DNA of 64,000 nucleotides, taken from contig NZ_VSEY01000001.1 in the NCBI RefSeq assembly GCF_008086045.1, forward strand, positions 186,001 through 250,000. Reading direction: 5' to 3'. How positions within the stretch are numbered: position 1 is the first letter of the stretch; each line of letters opens with the position of its first letter. Source of the stretch: Nonomuraea sp. PA05 (GTDB taxonomy: Bacteria; Actinomycetota; Actinomycetes; Streptosporangiales; Streptosporangiaceae). The notes below the pieces were generated by a model that saw only the letters and a list, made by a program, of their open reading frames with translations, was not told the DNA's origin and did no database searches. Shown here one piece after another: positions 25,824-34,572 of the stretch. The position numbers were made by a program, and so were the translations under genes.

Positions 25824-26201
25824 ATGACGGAAGAGACGATGGACTGGCAGGAACTCACCAGCCTGACCCGGGGCCGGCCGTTCGTCGTCGAGCGGGTGCG
25901 CCTGGCAGACAGCGGCGTCGCGATCGAGGGCGAGTTCGAGCTGCCGCAACTGGCGCAGCTCAGCGTCGAGGATCAGGTCTTCGTCACGGCGTTCGTACGG
26001 TGCCACGGTTCCATCAAGGAGATGGAACGCATCTTCGGGGTGAGCTACCCGACGATCAAGGGACGGCTGAAGCGGATCTCGGAGACGCTCGACTTCGTCG
26101 AGACCGATCCGTCCCCATCGCGGGCCGACATCATCGATCGGCTGCGCCGTGGCGAGATCACCGCACAGCAGGCCCTGTCCGAGTTGGAGGGCCGGTCATG
26201 A
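25824..26201 (+). CDS. DUF2089-family regulatory protein
   Basis: This 125-residue protein contains the DUF2089 core: GVAIEGEFELPQLAQLSVEDQVFVTAFVRCHGSIKEMERIFGVSYPTIKGRLKRI, the latter half a likely HTH. The N-terminal zinc ribbon found in many family members is missing. The C-terminus (DIIDRLRRGEITAQQALSELEG) repeats the short helical motif found at the start of the SHOCT-like protein two genes on. It is first in a four-gene unit and its stop overlaps the next start (ATGA). A DNA-binding regulatory role is inferred. Confidence 0.75.
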   Translation: MTEETMDWQELTSLTRGRPFVVERVRLADSGVAIEGEFELPQLAQLSVEDQVFVTAFVRCHGSIKEMERIFGVSYPTIKGRLKRISETLDFVETDPSPSRADIIDRLRRGEITAQQALSELEGRS

Positions 26202-26458
26202 TGCCGCAGTTGGTGACCGTACGGGTCGAACGCCCAGACCAGCGGGCCATCCGGATCTGGGTGCCGGTCCTGCCCGTGGTGCTCGTCCTCTCACCGGTCA
26301 TGGTCCTGGCCGTTCTGGGCGCGGCCGTGGCCTGCCTCGTGTTCAGCATCAGCTTGGTGCGCGCGCTCGGCACCGGCTGGCGCGTCGTCTCGGCGTTGCC
26401 CGGCACCCGGGTCGACGCCGAATACAGCCGTACGGCGGTGCTCGTATCCATCCGGTAG
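26198..26458 (+). CDS. Small two-helix membrane protein
   Basis: The 86-residue protein has one long or two tightly packed hydrophobic segments (VPVLPVVLVLSPVMVLAVLGAAVACLVFSISLV, about 22-55), flanked by a basic N-terminal strand and a soluble tail. It starts at ATG 26198 within the ATGA overlap with the DUF2089 gene. Its stop lies 11 bases before the SHOCT-like gene. No family is known to me, but small membrane partners are common in DUF2089/SHOCT-like loci. Confidence 0.65.
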   Translation: MMPQLVTVRVERPDQRAIRIWVPVLPVVLVLSPVMVLAVLGAAVACLVFSISLVRALGTGWRVVSALPGTRVDAEYSRTAVLVSIR

Positions 26459-26469
26459 GAGAGGTTTCG

Positions 26470-26892
26470 ATGAACGAACAGCGCAAGGACGTCCTCGACA
26501 TGCTGGTCGAGGAGAAGATCACTGCCGAGGAGGCGGAGCGGCTCCTCGTCGCGCTCGAACGGGACCAGTCGCCGGCGGCTTCGCGCATCGAGCCCCGGCC
26601 GAAGGGCAGGGCGAAGTACCTGCGGCTGGAGATGGAGTTTCTCGAGGACGGTGAGTCAGGGCGGCTCAACGTGCGGGTGCCGCTGCAACTGCTGCGAGCC
26701 GGTGTACGGCTCGTCGCCCTGATCCCGCCGCGGGCGCTGGATCGGGCCAACGCCGAGCTGGTCAAGGCGGGCGTGCCGATCGACCTGACCCAGCTCAAGC
26801 CCGCACAGCTGGAGGCGCTCGTGGAGCACCTCGACGAGACGATCGTGGAGATGGAGGCGCCCGATGGCCACCTGCGCGTCTTCTGCGAGTGA
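26470..26892 (+). CDS. SHOCT-like domain protein
   Basis: This 140-residue cytosolic protein begins with KDVLDMLVEEKITAEEAERLLVAL, the short helical SHOCT-like/YvlB N-terminal motif (x-G/E-x-I-T-x-E-E-A-x-x-L-L). The rest is a beta/alpha domain (RLNVRVPLQLLRAGVRLVALIPPRALDRANAELVKAGV) ending LRVFCE. Proteins of this type are thought to work in envelope stress sensing. The ribosome binding site GGAGAGG sits at 26458-26464. It is placed third in the operon between the membrane protein and the hydrolase. Confidence 0.7.
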   Translation: MNEQRKDVLDMLVEEKITAEEAERLLVALERDQSPAASRIEPRPKGRAKYLRLEMEFLEDGESGRLNVRVPLQLLRAGVRLVALIPPRALDRANAELVKAGVPIDLTQLKPAQLEALVEHLDETIVEMEAPDGHLRVFCE

Positions 26893-26901
26893 GGAGAGAC
26901 C

Positions 26902-27699
26902 ATGACCAGCCAGCGATCCCACAGGACCGGCATGGTCCCCGTGGACGATACGGCCTTAGCCGTCACTGACACCGGCGGCGACGGTGTCCCCGTGATCTAC
27001 CTCAACGGCCACGCCGCCGTTCAGCGGCAGTGGCGGCGGGTCCTCGCCGAGTTGGGGCCGGATTGGCGGCATGTCACCTACGACATGCGGGGGCGTGGTA
27101 AGTCGCGGCGTTCGGCCGACTATTCGTTCGAGACGAACATCCGCGATGTCGATGCTGTCCTCGCAGCCCAGGGTGTGGTCCGGGCGGTGGTGGTGGGCTG
27201 GTCCTATGGAGCGTTCGTCGCGGCGCACTGGGCCAGCAGGAATCCGGCTCGTACCGTGGGCGCGGTCCTGGTGGAGGGCGCGCAGCCCTATGACTGGTTC
27301 GACGAGTCCATGGAACCGGGGATGCGCAAGATATGGAAGCGGATCTGGTGGCCCATGCAGCTGCTGCGCCCGTTCGGCATGGCTCCACGGATGACCGGCG
27401 ACCAGCTGGCAGACAGCAACATCGAGGTCGGCAAGATCGCCCGCGAGCGTGACCTGGGCCCTGTGCTGGACGCCATCACCGTCCCGGCGCGCTACGTGGT
27501 CGCTTCCGGGGAGTCCTTCGGGAGCCAAGGCGGGCACGAACAGGTACGCGCCAGCCTCCCCGCTGTGACTGCCCGCAATCCGAACATCCAGATCAGCGCG
27601 AAAGTCGCCAGCAACCACGGTTCGATCCTGCGTAAGGACTATCGCGCCATCGCCGAGGCCGTACGCGAGGTCGCCGCCCTCGACCACGAGGGGAATTGA
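26902..27699 (+). CDS. Alpha/beta hydrolase
   Basis: This 265-residue protein has the alpha/beta hydrolase fold: oxyanion strand VIYLNGHAAVQRQW, nucleophile elbow GWSYG (Ser about 99) and a C-terminal His in SNHGSIL. The cap region is small. It would hydrolyse an ester, amide or similar small molecule. The ribosome binding site GAGGAGAG immediately precedes the ATG, nine bases after the SHOCT-like stop, so it is the last gene of the DUF2089 operon. The substrate is unknown. Confidence 0.85.
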   Translation: MTSQRSHRTGMVPVDDTALAVTDTGGDGVPVIYLNGHAAVQRQWRRVLAELGPDWRHVTYDMRGRGKSRRSADYSFETNIRDVDAVLAAQGVVRAVVVGWSYGAFVAAHWASRNPARTVGAVLVEGAQPYDWFDESMEPGMRKIWKRIWWPMQLLRPFGMAPRMTGDQLADSNIEVGKIARERDLGPVLDAITVPARYVVASGESFGSQGGHEQVRASLPAVTARNPNIQISAKVASNHGSILRKDYRAIAEAVREVAALDHEGN

Positions 27700-27843
27700 A
27701 GACGCCACCGTCACGGCGAATCTCGCACGGGAGACCCTTCCTGGCCATGTGACCGCCCCGCGAGGTCGCCGGCCCACTGGGCCACGGCCTCGCCGTCGCG
27801 TCCTGGGCGTGTGCTGCCGGCGATGACCGCCATGGTGCCGCGG

Positions 27844-28647
27844 TCAGTCGTGCAGCGGGCAGGTGCATCTGGTCGGCCCGTCCGGCAGCGGGCCGAGGTC
27901 GTCGTCGCGCCCTGCCCGCAGGCGCGGCTGCTGCGCCATCGGACGGCCGTCGGCCGACCGGAACTGGCCGCCTTTGGAGCCCCAGCGCTGCGGCCAGCCC
28001 TTCGGCGAGTCCTCCCAGTTCTCCTGGCGGCCGTAGACGGTGCGATCCAGCAGTCCGTACGAGGGCGCCATCGCCTCGTTGCCGCGGCCGGAGGTCCAGT
28101 AGGTCTCACACACCTGGTCACCGTCGCGCAGGTAGCAGACCAGGATGCCGAAGTACCGGCCGGCGATCAGCCGGTCCACCGACTCCCGCGGCACCGAGTA
28201 CCAGGGAACGGTGTAGCCCATGAAGTCGCGGTATCGGGAGCTCTCCTCGTACGAGCCCTCGGACAGGACCGCGTAGCTGACGTCGCGGGAGTGCAGGTAG
28301 GCCAGCTCGTTGACGTGGGAGGTGTTGAAGGTGCAGCCCTCGCACTGCTGGGCGGCGGGCCGGCCGGGGTGCCACATGTGAAAGTAGGCGATCAGCTGGG
28401 ACCGGCCGTCGAACAATTCGATCAACGGCACCGGCCCCTTCGGCCCGGTCAGCGGTGTCCGTGGATCGACCGCGACCATCGGCAGGCGGCGCCGGGCGGC
28501 GGCGAGTGCGTCACCCTCACGGGTGTGGGCCTTCTCCCGGATACGAAGCCGGTCCAGCTCGGCCTGGAACACGGCCCGGTCGGTGATCGGGGGCTTGGGC
28601 GCGTCGCCGATCGGTGAGGCGTCGGGCTGGACGGGCCGGTCGCTCAT
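27844..28647 (-). CDS. DUF899 thioredoxin-like protein
   Basis: The 267-residue protein is typical of DUF899: DRAVFQAELDRLRIREKAHTREGDALAAARRRLPMV, then LIELFDGRSQLIAYFHMW and QCEGCTFNTSHVNEL, with Cys pairs in a thioredoxin-like position and a C-terminal CTCPLHD tail. It ends with YGLLDRTVYGRQENWEDSPKGWPQ, also family-specific. The role is unknown but presumably redox. Its ATG overlaps the stop of the oxidase gene (ATGA at 28644-28647), so translation is coupled; the longer upstream frame is only a shadow. Confidence 0.85.
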   Translation of the reverse strand: MSDRPVQPDASPIGDAPKPPITDRAVFQAELDRLRIREKAHTREGDALAAARRRLPMVAVDPRTPLTGPKGPVPLIELFDGRSQLIAYFHMWHPGRPAAQQCEGCTFNTSHVNELAYLHSRDVSYAVLSEGSYEESSRYRDFMGYTVPWYSVPRESVDRLIAGRYFGILVCYLRDGDQVCETYWTSGRGNEAMAPSYGLLDRTVYGRQENWEDSPKGWPQRWGSKGGQFRSADGRPMAQQPRLRAGRDDDLGPLPDGPTRCTCPLHD

Positions 28648-30062
28648 GGTGAATCCTCTCGAAGGTGCAGGCCTGGCAGGATGCCGTGCGGGTCGTGAGC
28701 CGCTTTCACCCGCTCCAGCCTGGCAAGGTTGCCGCCCCAGTAGGAGCGTCCAGGATCGGCGAGAGTGGGATCGGGGAAGTTGGGGTACACGCCGCCGCTG
28801 GACCAGGGCTGGACTGTCTGCCAGGAGCGCCGCAGCCAATCACTTTCCGGCGGGACGGCGCCGGGCGGTGCCGGCCGCAGCGTGGCGGTGTGTTTGAGCA
28901 GAAAGCGCTCGCTCCGATGCGGGAACGCTGTGGCATGCGACGGGACGCGGTTGTAGGCGCCACCCCACGGCGTGAGGTCGAGTTCGCGGGACTCGCCGGC
29001 CCGCCGGTCGGCCACCAGCTGATCGACCAGGACGTCGAGCGGTCCCGGCGGTATGTCCTGCCGGAAGAAGCCGGACCTGCTGAACAGGTGCCCGCCATCA
29101 CCGCCGGGCACGCGCGCGGCAAGCGTGGCTTGCGTGTCCGTCCACGACGCCTGCCGGCGCCACCGGCTCCTCGGGCGTGCCCCGGCCGTGGCGATGAGGT
29201 CGTCGAGCAGGTCGTCGGTGTGCGCGGGCGACAACCCGGCGGACACTCCGAACAGGCTCACCCGCGCCCGCCCGTGCTGCTCGGCCGGGACGGTGAGCAG
29301 CAAGCTCACGGCGAGTTCGTCCGGTGCGTCCGGGCTCCACCTCTGCCAGGCATCGATGACCTGGGCGGCGTGCCGGTAGTCCCACCGCAGCTCCACCGCG
29401 GTGCACCGCGGGGAGGAAACCGGCGCGAACGTCAGCTCCGTGACGACGCCGACCCCCGCGGCACCACCGCCTCTGAGGGCCCAGAACAGGTCGGCCTCCT
29501 CACGCTCGTCGCAGTGGGCGAGGCTGCCGTCCGCGCGGACGACACGCGCGCCGACGAGCCGATCACAGGTCAGCCCCCAGACACGGCCGAGGAAGCCGAG
29601 ACCGCCGCCGAGGGTCAGCCCGGCGATGCCGACGGAAGGGCCGCTCCCGGCGGGCAGGGTGCGGGCGTGCCGGTCGAGGCGCCCGTACACGTCGGCGAGC
29701 CGCGTACCTGCGCCGATGTGCACATTCCCGTCTTCGAGGGAGACTCCGGTGAGCTCGCCGAGGTCAATGAGCAGTCCGGTGGTGGTGGAGCGCCCGGCGA
29801 AATCGTGTCCGCCGCTGCGTACCGCCACCGGCAGGCCGTTGTGCTTGGCGAAATCGAGCGCGACCACGACGTCGGAGGCCGCCAGGCAACGCACCACCGC
29901 CTGCGGGCGAACCTCACCGAAGCGCTGCCCGGCCGGTCTGAACGCCGCGTCGTAGCCGGCGGAACCGTCGATCAGCACGACGCCGGTGACCCGCCGCGCC
30001 AAGTCCCGCCAGGCCCGGGCCGGCAGCACGTCGGCTCCGCTCGGTTGCCCGTCTCTGATCAC
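28644..30062 (-). CDS. FAD-binding (PCMH/BBE-type) oxidoreductase
   Basis: This protein of about 472 residues has the PCMH flavin domain with RSGGHDFAGRS, whose His is the usual covalent FAD anchor, and TLGGGLGFLGRVWGLTCD. The berberine-bridge-type C-terminus follows as YPNFPDPTLADPGRSYWGGNLARLERVKAAHDPHGIL. The second covalent Cys of bicovalent members is not seen. It would oxidise an alcohol, sugar or alkaloid-like compound with O2. The start is uncertain: GTG at 30062 (AGGGTG upstream) or GTG at 30071. It is the first gene of the operon with DUF899 and is divergent from the Lrp regulator, its probable controller. Confidence 0.85.
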   Translation of the reverse strand: MIRDGQPSGADVLPARAWRDLARRVTGVVLIDGSAGYDAAFRPAGQRFGEVRPQAVVRCLAASDVVVALDFAKHNGLPVAVRSGGHDFAGRSTTTGLLIDLGELTGVSLEDGNVHIGAGTRLADVYGRLDRHARTLPAGSGPSVGIAGLTLGGGLGFLGRVWGLTCDRLVGARVVRADGSLAHCDEREEADLFWALRGGGAAGVGVVTELTFAPVSSPRCTAVELRWDYRHAAQVIDAWQRWSPDAPDELAVSLLLTVPAEQHGRARVSLFGVSAGLSPAHTDDLLDDLIATAGARPRSRWRRQASWTDTQATLAARVPGGDGGHLFSRSGFFRQDIPPGPLDVLVDQLVADRRAGESRELDLTPWGGAYNRVPSHATAFPHRSERFLLKHTATLRPAPPGAVPPESDWLRRSWQTVQPWSSGGVYPNFPDPTLADPGRSYWGGNLARLERVKAAHDPHGILPGLHLREDSP

Positions 30063-30152
30063 GGGTTTCACCCTAGGCAGCCAGGAGCTCACAGGACATG
30101 GCCATCGAGGCGTACCCAGGTGATCGTTGGACGCGATTGTAAAGTGAGCGGC

Positions 30153-30686
30153 GTGCATTCCTTTCGATCGGAAAGTGACCTGGACGACCTCGACTGGAAG
30201 CTCATAGAGGAGTTGCAGGCCGACGCCCGGCTGTCCTACAACGAACTGGCCCGGCGGGTGCATCTGTCCGCGCCGGCCGTCGCCGAACGGATCCGCCGCC
30301 TGGAACGACGCGGCGTGATCGTCGGCTATCAGGCACAGATCGACCCCGTCGCGGCCGGCTTCCCCATCCAGGCCTACATCGAACTGCGCTGCGCTCCGAG
30401 CTCCTGCCTGCTGAAGAGCTCAGCCGCCGAGGACTACCCGGAGGTGGTCGAGATCGACAAGCTGAGCGGGCAGCACTGCTCGATGCTCAAGGTCAGGGCC
30501 TCGTCGCTGGCGCATCTCGAAGGCGTGCTGGAGCAGATCGGCAAGCACGGCCAGATGGACACCCACATCGTCCTGTCCACGCAGTACCACGACCCGCGCG
30601 TGCGCCGGAACCATCCCGACCGGCCCGTGACCGCCTCCGCGGGGTGGACGCGCCGCACTGCGGGAACCGCGAACTCGTCGGACTGA
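30153..30686 (+). CDS. Lrp/AsnC-family transcriptional regulator
   Basis: The 177-residue protein starts with the AsnC HTH (LDDLDWKLIEELQADARLSYNELARRVHLSAPAVAERIRRLERRGVIVGYQAQIDP) followed by the RAM ligand-binding domain (PIQAYIELRCAPSS to MDTHIVLSTQYHD). It probably senses an amino-acid-like ligand. The GTG at 30153 is chosen because residues just before it are not family-like. The gap to the divergent FAD oxidase is about 90 bp, the typical place for Lrp binding and joint control. Confidence 0.85.
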   Translation: MHSFRSESDLDDLDWKLIEELQADARLSYNELARRVHLSAPAVAERIRRLERRGVIVGYQAQIDPVAAGFPIQAYIELRCAPSSCLLKSSAAEDYPEVVEIDKLSGQHCSMLKVRASSLAHLEGVLEQIGKHGQMDTHIVLSTQYHDPRVRRNHPDRPVTASAGWTRRTAGTANSSD

Positions 30687-30735
30687 ACGCCTGCCGGGCG
30701 GAGCCCCGAATGACCTGATCAGCGTGACGATGGTG

Positions 30736-33700
30736 TCAGCAGACCTTCCGGTACGGGAGCTCCGGCACGTAACGCGACCAGTCGGCCGCCGGCGGGGAAC
30801 CGCCGACGCGGGCGCACAGCAGGGCCGCCGCCCGTTCCGCGTCGGTGGTATGGGCGAACAGCACGCCGTCGCTCGTCAGAGCGTGGAGCGTGGCCCCGTC
30901 GGCGGAGAAGGCGAGGGCCAGCACGGGACCGGCGCCCCCCGGGAAAGGCAGGTCGGCGGCCTGCCCCGTGGACGTGTCCCGCACGCGGACCCGCTGGGCG
31001 CTGTCCACCGTGGCCAGCGTGCGCCCGTCGGGCGAGGACGCGGCCAGCTCGACGCCGGAGTCGCCGATCAGTGGCGGCTCGACGAGGCGGCCGGTCGTCA
31101 GATCGGCGAGGTAGAGGGCGTTGACGCCGGTCAGGGCGTAGCGGGGATCGGGCGCGAGACCGTCCAGGGCGATGCCGATGTCGCCGGTGCCGACGCGCCG
31201 GACGATCTTGCCCGACCCTGCGTCGACGAGCACGAGCCCGTCGTCGTCGAGCACCACCAGCCGCCGCCCGTCGGGGAGGAAGGCGAACGGCCCGCGGGCG
31301 GGTGAGGTCGTGTGCGCGAGCCGCCATGAGGGCGCGGCGGTCCAGAGCTGGACGACGGGCTCGCGCCGGCAGGTGCCCGCCGCGGAGTAGGTGGCGCTGA
31401 CGGCGATCGTCTTCCCGTCGGGGCCGAACCCGACGCCGCTGACCTCCCACAGGTCGCCGCGCCGGCGAGGCGGGCGTTTCAGGAGACGGGCCAGTTCGCG
31501 GCCGGTGGCGACGTCGCTCACGCGGACCGCCCCGTCCGGCGTGACGGCCGCGAGGCGGGTCCCGTCCGGGCTGAGGCTCACCCCCTGGAACACGTGTTCG
31601 GGCAGCTCGGCGCAGGGCGACGGCTCGTTCACGGCGCCGGGCGAGGGGGCGGCGAAGACGATGGCCGGGCCCACCTGGCGGCGAGTGGCGAGATCCCACG
31701 CCCTGACGCCGTCCGGTCCGTACGTGGCCGCACGCCCGGCCCGCACCGCGAGCGCCGCGTGCGTGGCCTCCTCGCCCAGCCCCGACAGCCGTGGCGGCGC
31801 CGTGTAGGACGACAGGTCCGCGTAGCGCACCCCTCCGGGCCGCACCGTGTAGGCCAGGCCGCGCGCGTCCCCCGTGAACGCCAGCTCCTCCACCTGCGAC
31901 GGCAGGCTGAAGACCACGGTCGCCTGCCTGCTCGTGCGCAGGTCCAGCAGCCGGATCGCGTCGTCCGCCACGCTCGCCAGCCACCGCCCGCCCGCATCCA
32001 GGGCGAAGTCGTCCACGCGCTGCCCCGCGCCCGGGTGGCCGGTGCGCTCGGCGCCGGTGCCCGCGTCCCAGAACCGCAGCTCGGCGTCGTGCGTGAGGAG
32101 CGTCCTGCCGTCCGGGGTGAACCGCAGTGCCGACACCTGGCCGTGGTACGGCTCCTGCTCGCCTGCGGGGAGCGGGACGTCGATCGTACGCGTGGCACGG
32201 CCCGACGCGAGGTCCACCAGCTCGACGCGGTGGCGCACGTCGGCGAGCGCGAGCGTGCCGCCGTCGGGGCTCAGGGCGACCGCCGTGACGTTCTGCTTGT
32301 TCAGGGAGGCCACCAGGGCGCCGTCCGGCAGATCGATGACCGAGACGGGCCTGTCGGACTGATGGGTGAGGATCACCGCCCGGTCACCGCGGGCGTTGAA
32401 GACCGCGTCGTTTCCTCCTAGATCGAGTTCACGGCGCAGCCCGCCCCCGCGGACGTCGAACAGGCGCGTGGTGAACTGCGTGGAGTCGAGAGCCACCAGG
32501 AGGGACGCGTCCGGGGAGAGGAAACTGCCGGCGCAGCAGCGGGGCGACCGTACCCGGCCCAGGGTCTCGCGACTCGCGGGATCCCGCACCGTCGCGCCGT
32601 CGCCGTTCCAGGTCAGGACGTGGCCGCCCGGCACGGCGACGTACTCGCCGTCGATGCCCGTGCTCACGTCGGCCTGCCCCAGCGAGGCCAGCAGGCCGAC
32701 CCGCGCCTCGGGCACCGGCGAGACGCGCCAGGCGGCGACGCTGAGCGACAACGCCGTGGAGGGGGCGTGCAGGCGCAGCTCCGGCACCCGCGCCGCCAGC
32801 CTGCGGGCGATCGCCTCGTCGCGCTGCGCGGTGACGACGCGGCGCTGCGTCTCGGCCACCGTGCCCAGGACGGCCGTCACCGCGAGCAGCACGGCCAGCG
32901 TGATCAGCGACAGCCGCCTGCGACGCCGGCGGCGGCCCGCCAGCGCGGCGGACGCGGCCAGGAACTCCCGCTCGAGCCCGTTGAGCCGCAGGTTCCGCCT
33001 GGCCTGCCCTGCCCACCGGTTGTCGCGTTCGAGTGCCGAGCCCTGGTGCAGGTCGGCGTCCTTACGTCCGTGGGCGGCCCAGGCCCGTGCCGCGTCGCGC
33101 AGGCGTTCGTGATCGGCCAGCCCCGGCCGCTCCTCGGCCAGCCAGCCGCGCAGCCGCGGCCACGCGACGGGCAGCGCGGGAGCGGCGATCCGGATCTCGG
33201 TCCCGGCCCCCGTTCCGCTGCTGGTGCCGGTCGCGGTCAGGAACGAGGCCCGGCACAGTGCCTCGACGGCGGCCGGCACCGCAGGGTCGTCGCCCAGCTC
33301 GTCCAGGGCGGCGGATCTGAGCTGGTCGCCCGGCCCGGCGAGCCGTACCAGGATTCCCGGCACGGCGGCCTGCACCGGCTCGGGCAGCGCCGCGAACACC
33401 AGCTCGGCGCGCTCGCCCAGCGGCGGCTCCACCGGGTCGTCGCGCGACCCGACGGCACCGGCCGCGCGGTTGCCCGCCTCCGCCAGATCTTGCCGGTCCG
33501 CCCGGCGTTCGAGCAGGCTCAGCAGGAGGTCTCGCGCCGTCGGCCGGTCCTCGGGACGTTCGGCCAGCCCGGCGGGCACGAGCGAGCGAAGCGGCTCGGG
33601 GAACTCCACGGTGTGCGCCTGCGCCCGGTACGGCGGGCGGCCTGACGCGGCGTAGAGCAGCACGGCCGCCCAGCCGTAGACGTCGGCCTCCGGCCCCGCG

Positions 33701-34257
33701 GGGACCCCGCGTAACACCTCGGGCGCCATGTACAGCGGGGTCCCCACGGCGCCGCGGGTGCCGGAGGTCACCGAGCCGGTCAGCAGCCGGGCGATGCCGA
33801 AGTCGATCACCCGCGGCCCGTCCGGGCCCAGCAGCACGTTGTCCGGCTTGAGGTCGCGGTGCACCACGCCCGCACGGTGCACGGCCACCAGGGCCGTGGC
33901 CACCCCCACCGCGAGCCGGTGCAACTGGTCGCCCCGCAGCGGCCCGTGCCGCTGGACGGCGGCGCGCAGGCTCGGCCCGGGCACGAACTCGCTGACGATG
34001 TACGGCCGCTCGGCCGCGAGATCGAAGTCCACGATCCGGGCGGTGCAGAACGGTGCCACCCGCGACAACGCGGCCACCTCGCCGTCCGGCGGACGCAGCC
34101 CGGCGGACGCGGCGTGCAGCACCTTGACGGCCACCCGCTCGCCCGAGGGCCCGTACGCCTCGTAGACGACCCCCTGCCCGCCCGCGCCCAGCCGGCCCGC
34201 CAGGGCGTAGGCGCCGACACGCGCGGGATCGCCCGCCACGAGTGCGCTCGATGTCAT
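30736..34257 (-). CDS. Membrane Ser/Thr protein kinase with WD40-type sensor domain
   Basis: This 1173-residue protein has an N-terminal Hanks-type kinase (residues 15-265) with GRLGAGGQG, VAVK, HRDLKPDN, DFG and APEV all intact. A variable linker region follows, then a basic stretch and one transmembrane helix (RRRRRRRLSLITLAVLLAVTAVLG, about 440-465), then about 650 residues of WD40-like repeats with SPDG and FTPDG turns. The repeats should form one or two extracytoplasmic beta-propellers sensing an envelope ligand. It stands alone, convergent with the Lrp gene. Confidence 0.88.
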   Translation of the reverse strand: MTSSALVAGDPARVGAYALAGRLGAGGQGVVYEAYGPSGERVAVKVLHAASAGLRPPDGEVAALSRVAPFCTARIVDFDLAAERPYIVSEFVPGPSLRAAVQRHGPLRGDQLHRLAVGVATALVAVHRAGVVHRDLKPDNVLLGPDGPRVIDFGIARLLTGSVTSGTRGAVGTPLYMAPEVLRGVPAGPEADVYGWAAVLLYAASGRPPYRAQAHTVEFPEPLRSLVPAGLAERPEDRPTARDLLLSLLERRADRQDLAEAGNRAAGAVGSRDDPVEPPLGERAELVFAALPEPVQAAVPGILVRLAGPGDQLRSAALDELGDDPAVPAAVEALCRASFLTATGTSSGTGAGTEIRIAAPALPVAWPRLRGWLAEERPGLADHERLRDAARAWAAHGRKDADLHQGSALERDNRWAGQARRNLRLNGLEREFLAASAALAGRRRRRRRLSLITLAVLLAVTAVLGTVAETQRRVVTAQRDEAIARRLAARVPELRLHAPSTALSLSVAAWRVSPVPEARVGLLASLGQADVSTGIDGEYVAVPGGHVLTWNGDGATVRDPASRETLGRVRSPRCCAGSFLSPDASLLVALDSTQFTTRLFDVRGGGLRRELDLGGNDAVFNARGDRAVILTHQSDRPVSVIDLPDGALVASLNKQNVTAVALSPDGGTLALADVRHRVELVDLASGRATRTIDVPLPAGEQEPYHGQVSALRFTPDGRTLLTHDAELRFWDAGTGAERTGHPGAGQRVDDFALDAGGRWLASVADDAIRLLDLRTSRQATVVFSLPSQVEELAFTGDARGLAYTVRPGGVRYADLSSYTAPPRLSGLGEEATHAALAVRAGRAATYGPDGVRAWDLATRRQVGPAIVFAAPSPGAVNEPSPCAELPEHVFQGVSLSPDGTRLAAVTPDGAVRVSDVATGRELARLLKRPPRRRGDLWEVSGVGFGPDGKTIAVSATYSAAGTCRREPVVQLWTAAPSWRLAHTTSPARGPFAFLPDGRRLVVLDDDGLVLVDAGSGKIVRRVGTGDIGIALDGLAPDPRYALTGVNALYLADLTTGRLVEPPLIGDSGVELAASSPDGRTLATVDSAQRVRVRDTSTGQAADLPFPGGAGPVLALAFSADGATLHALTSDGVLFAHTTDAERAAALLCARVGGSPPAADWSRYVPELPYRKVC

Positions 34258-34572
34258 GATCCATTGTGCGCGGGAACCCTCGGTCCGGGGAAGGCTGGGG
34301 AAGAGTCATGTCCCCGGAGAAGAGAGCCGCAGAATCCGCCGCCCCGAAGCGTGGACGACGCCGTCGCGTGGTGATCGTCTGATCCTTCCCTCGGCTACTT
34401 CGGCCCCGCTCGGCTGCGAGAACCAGCGCACCGCTGGAGTGCTGCTCGCCGCGTTCATGGTCGCTGTCGCCGACGAACTCAAGACCCTCGGGCTTCTTCG
34501 GTCTCGCCAACCGCATCGTCCTGGTCGTTCGTCTCGCTGTGAGGGGAAGGCCCGCCCTTGTCCCCTATGCGG
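34258..34572. other. 315-bp gap without a recognisable gene
   Basis: This is the upstream region of the kinase gene. A plus-strand frame with AGVLLAAFMVAVADELKTLGLLRS looks protein-like but has no start signal or family. I see no strong repeat. The kinase promoter presumably lies in its left part. Confidence 0.4.
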
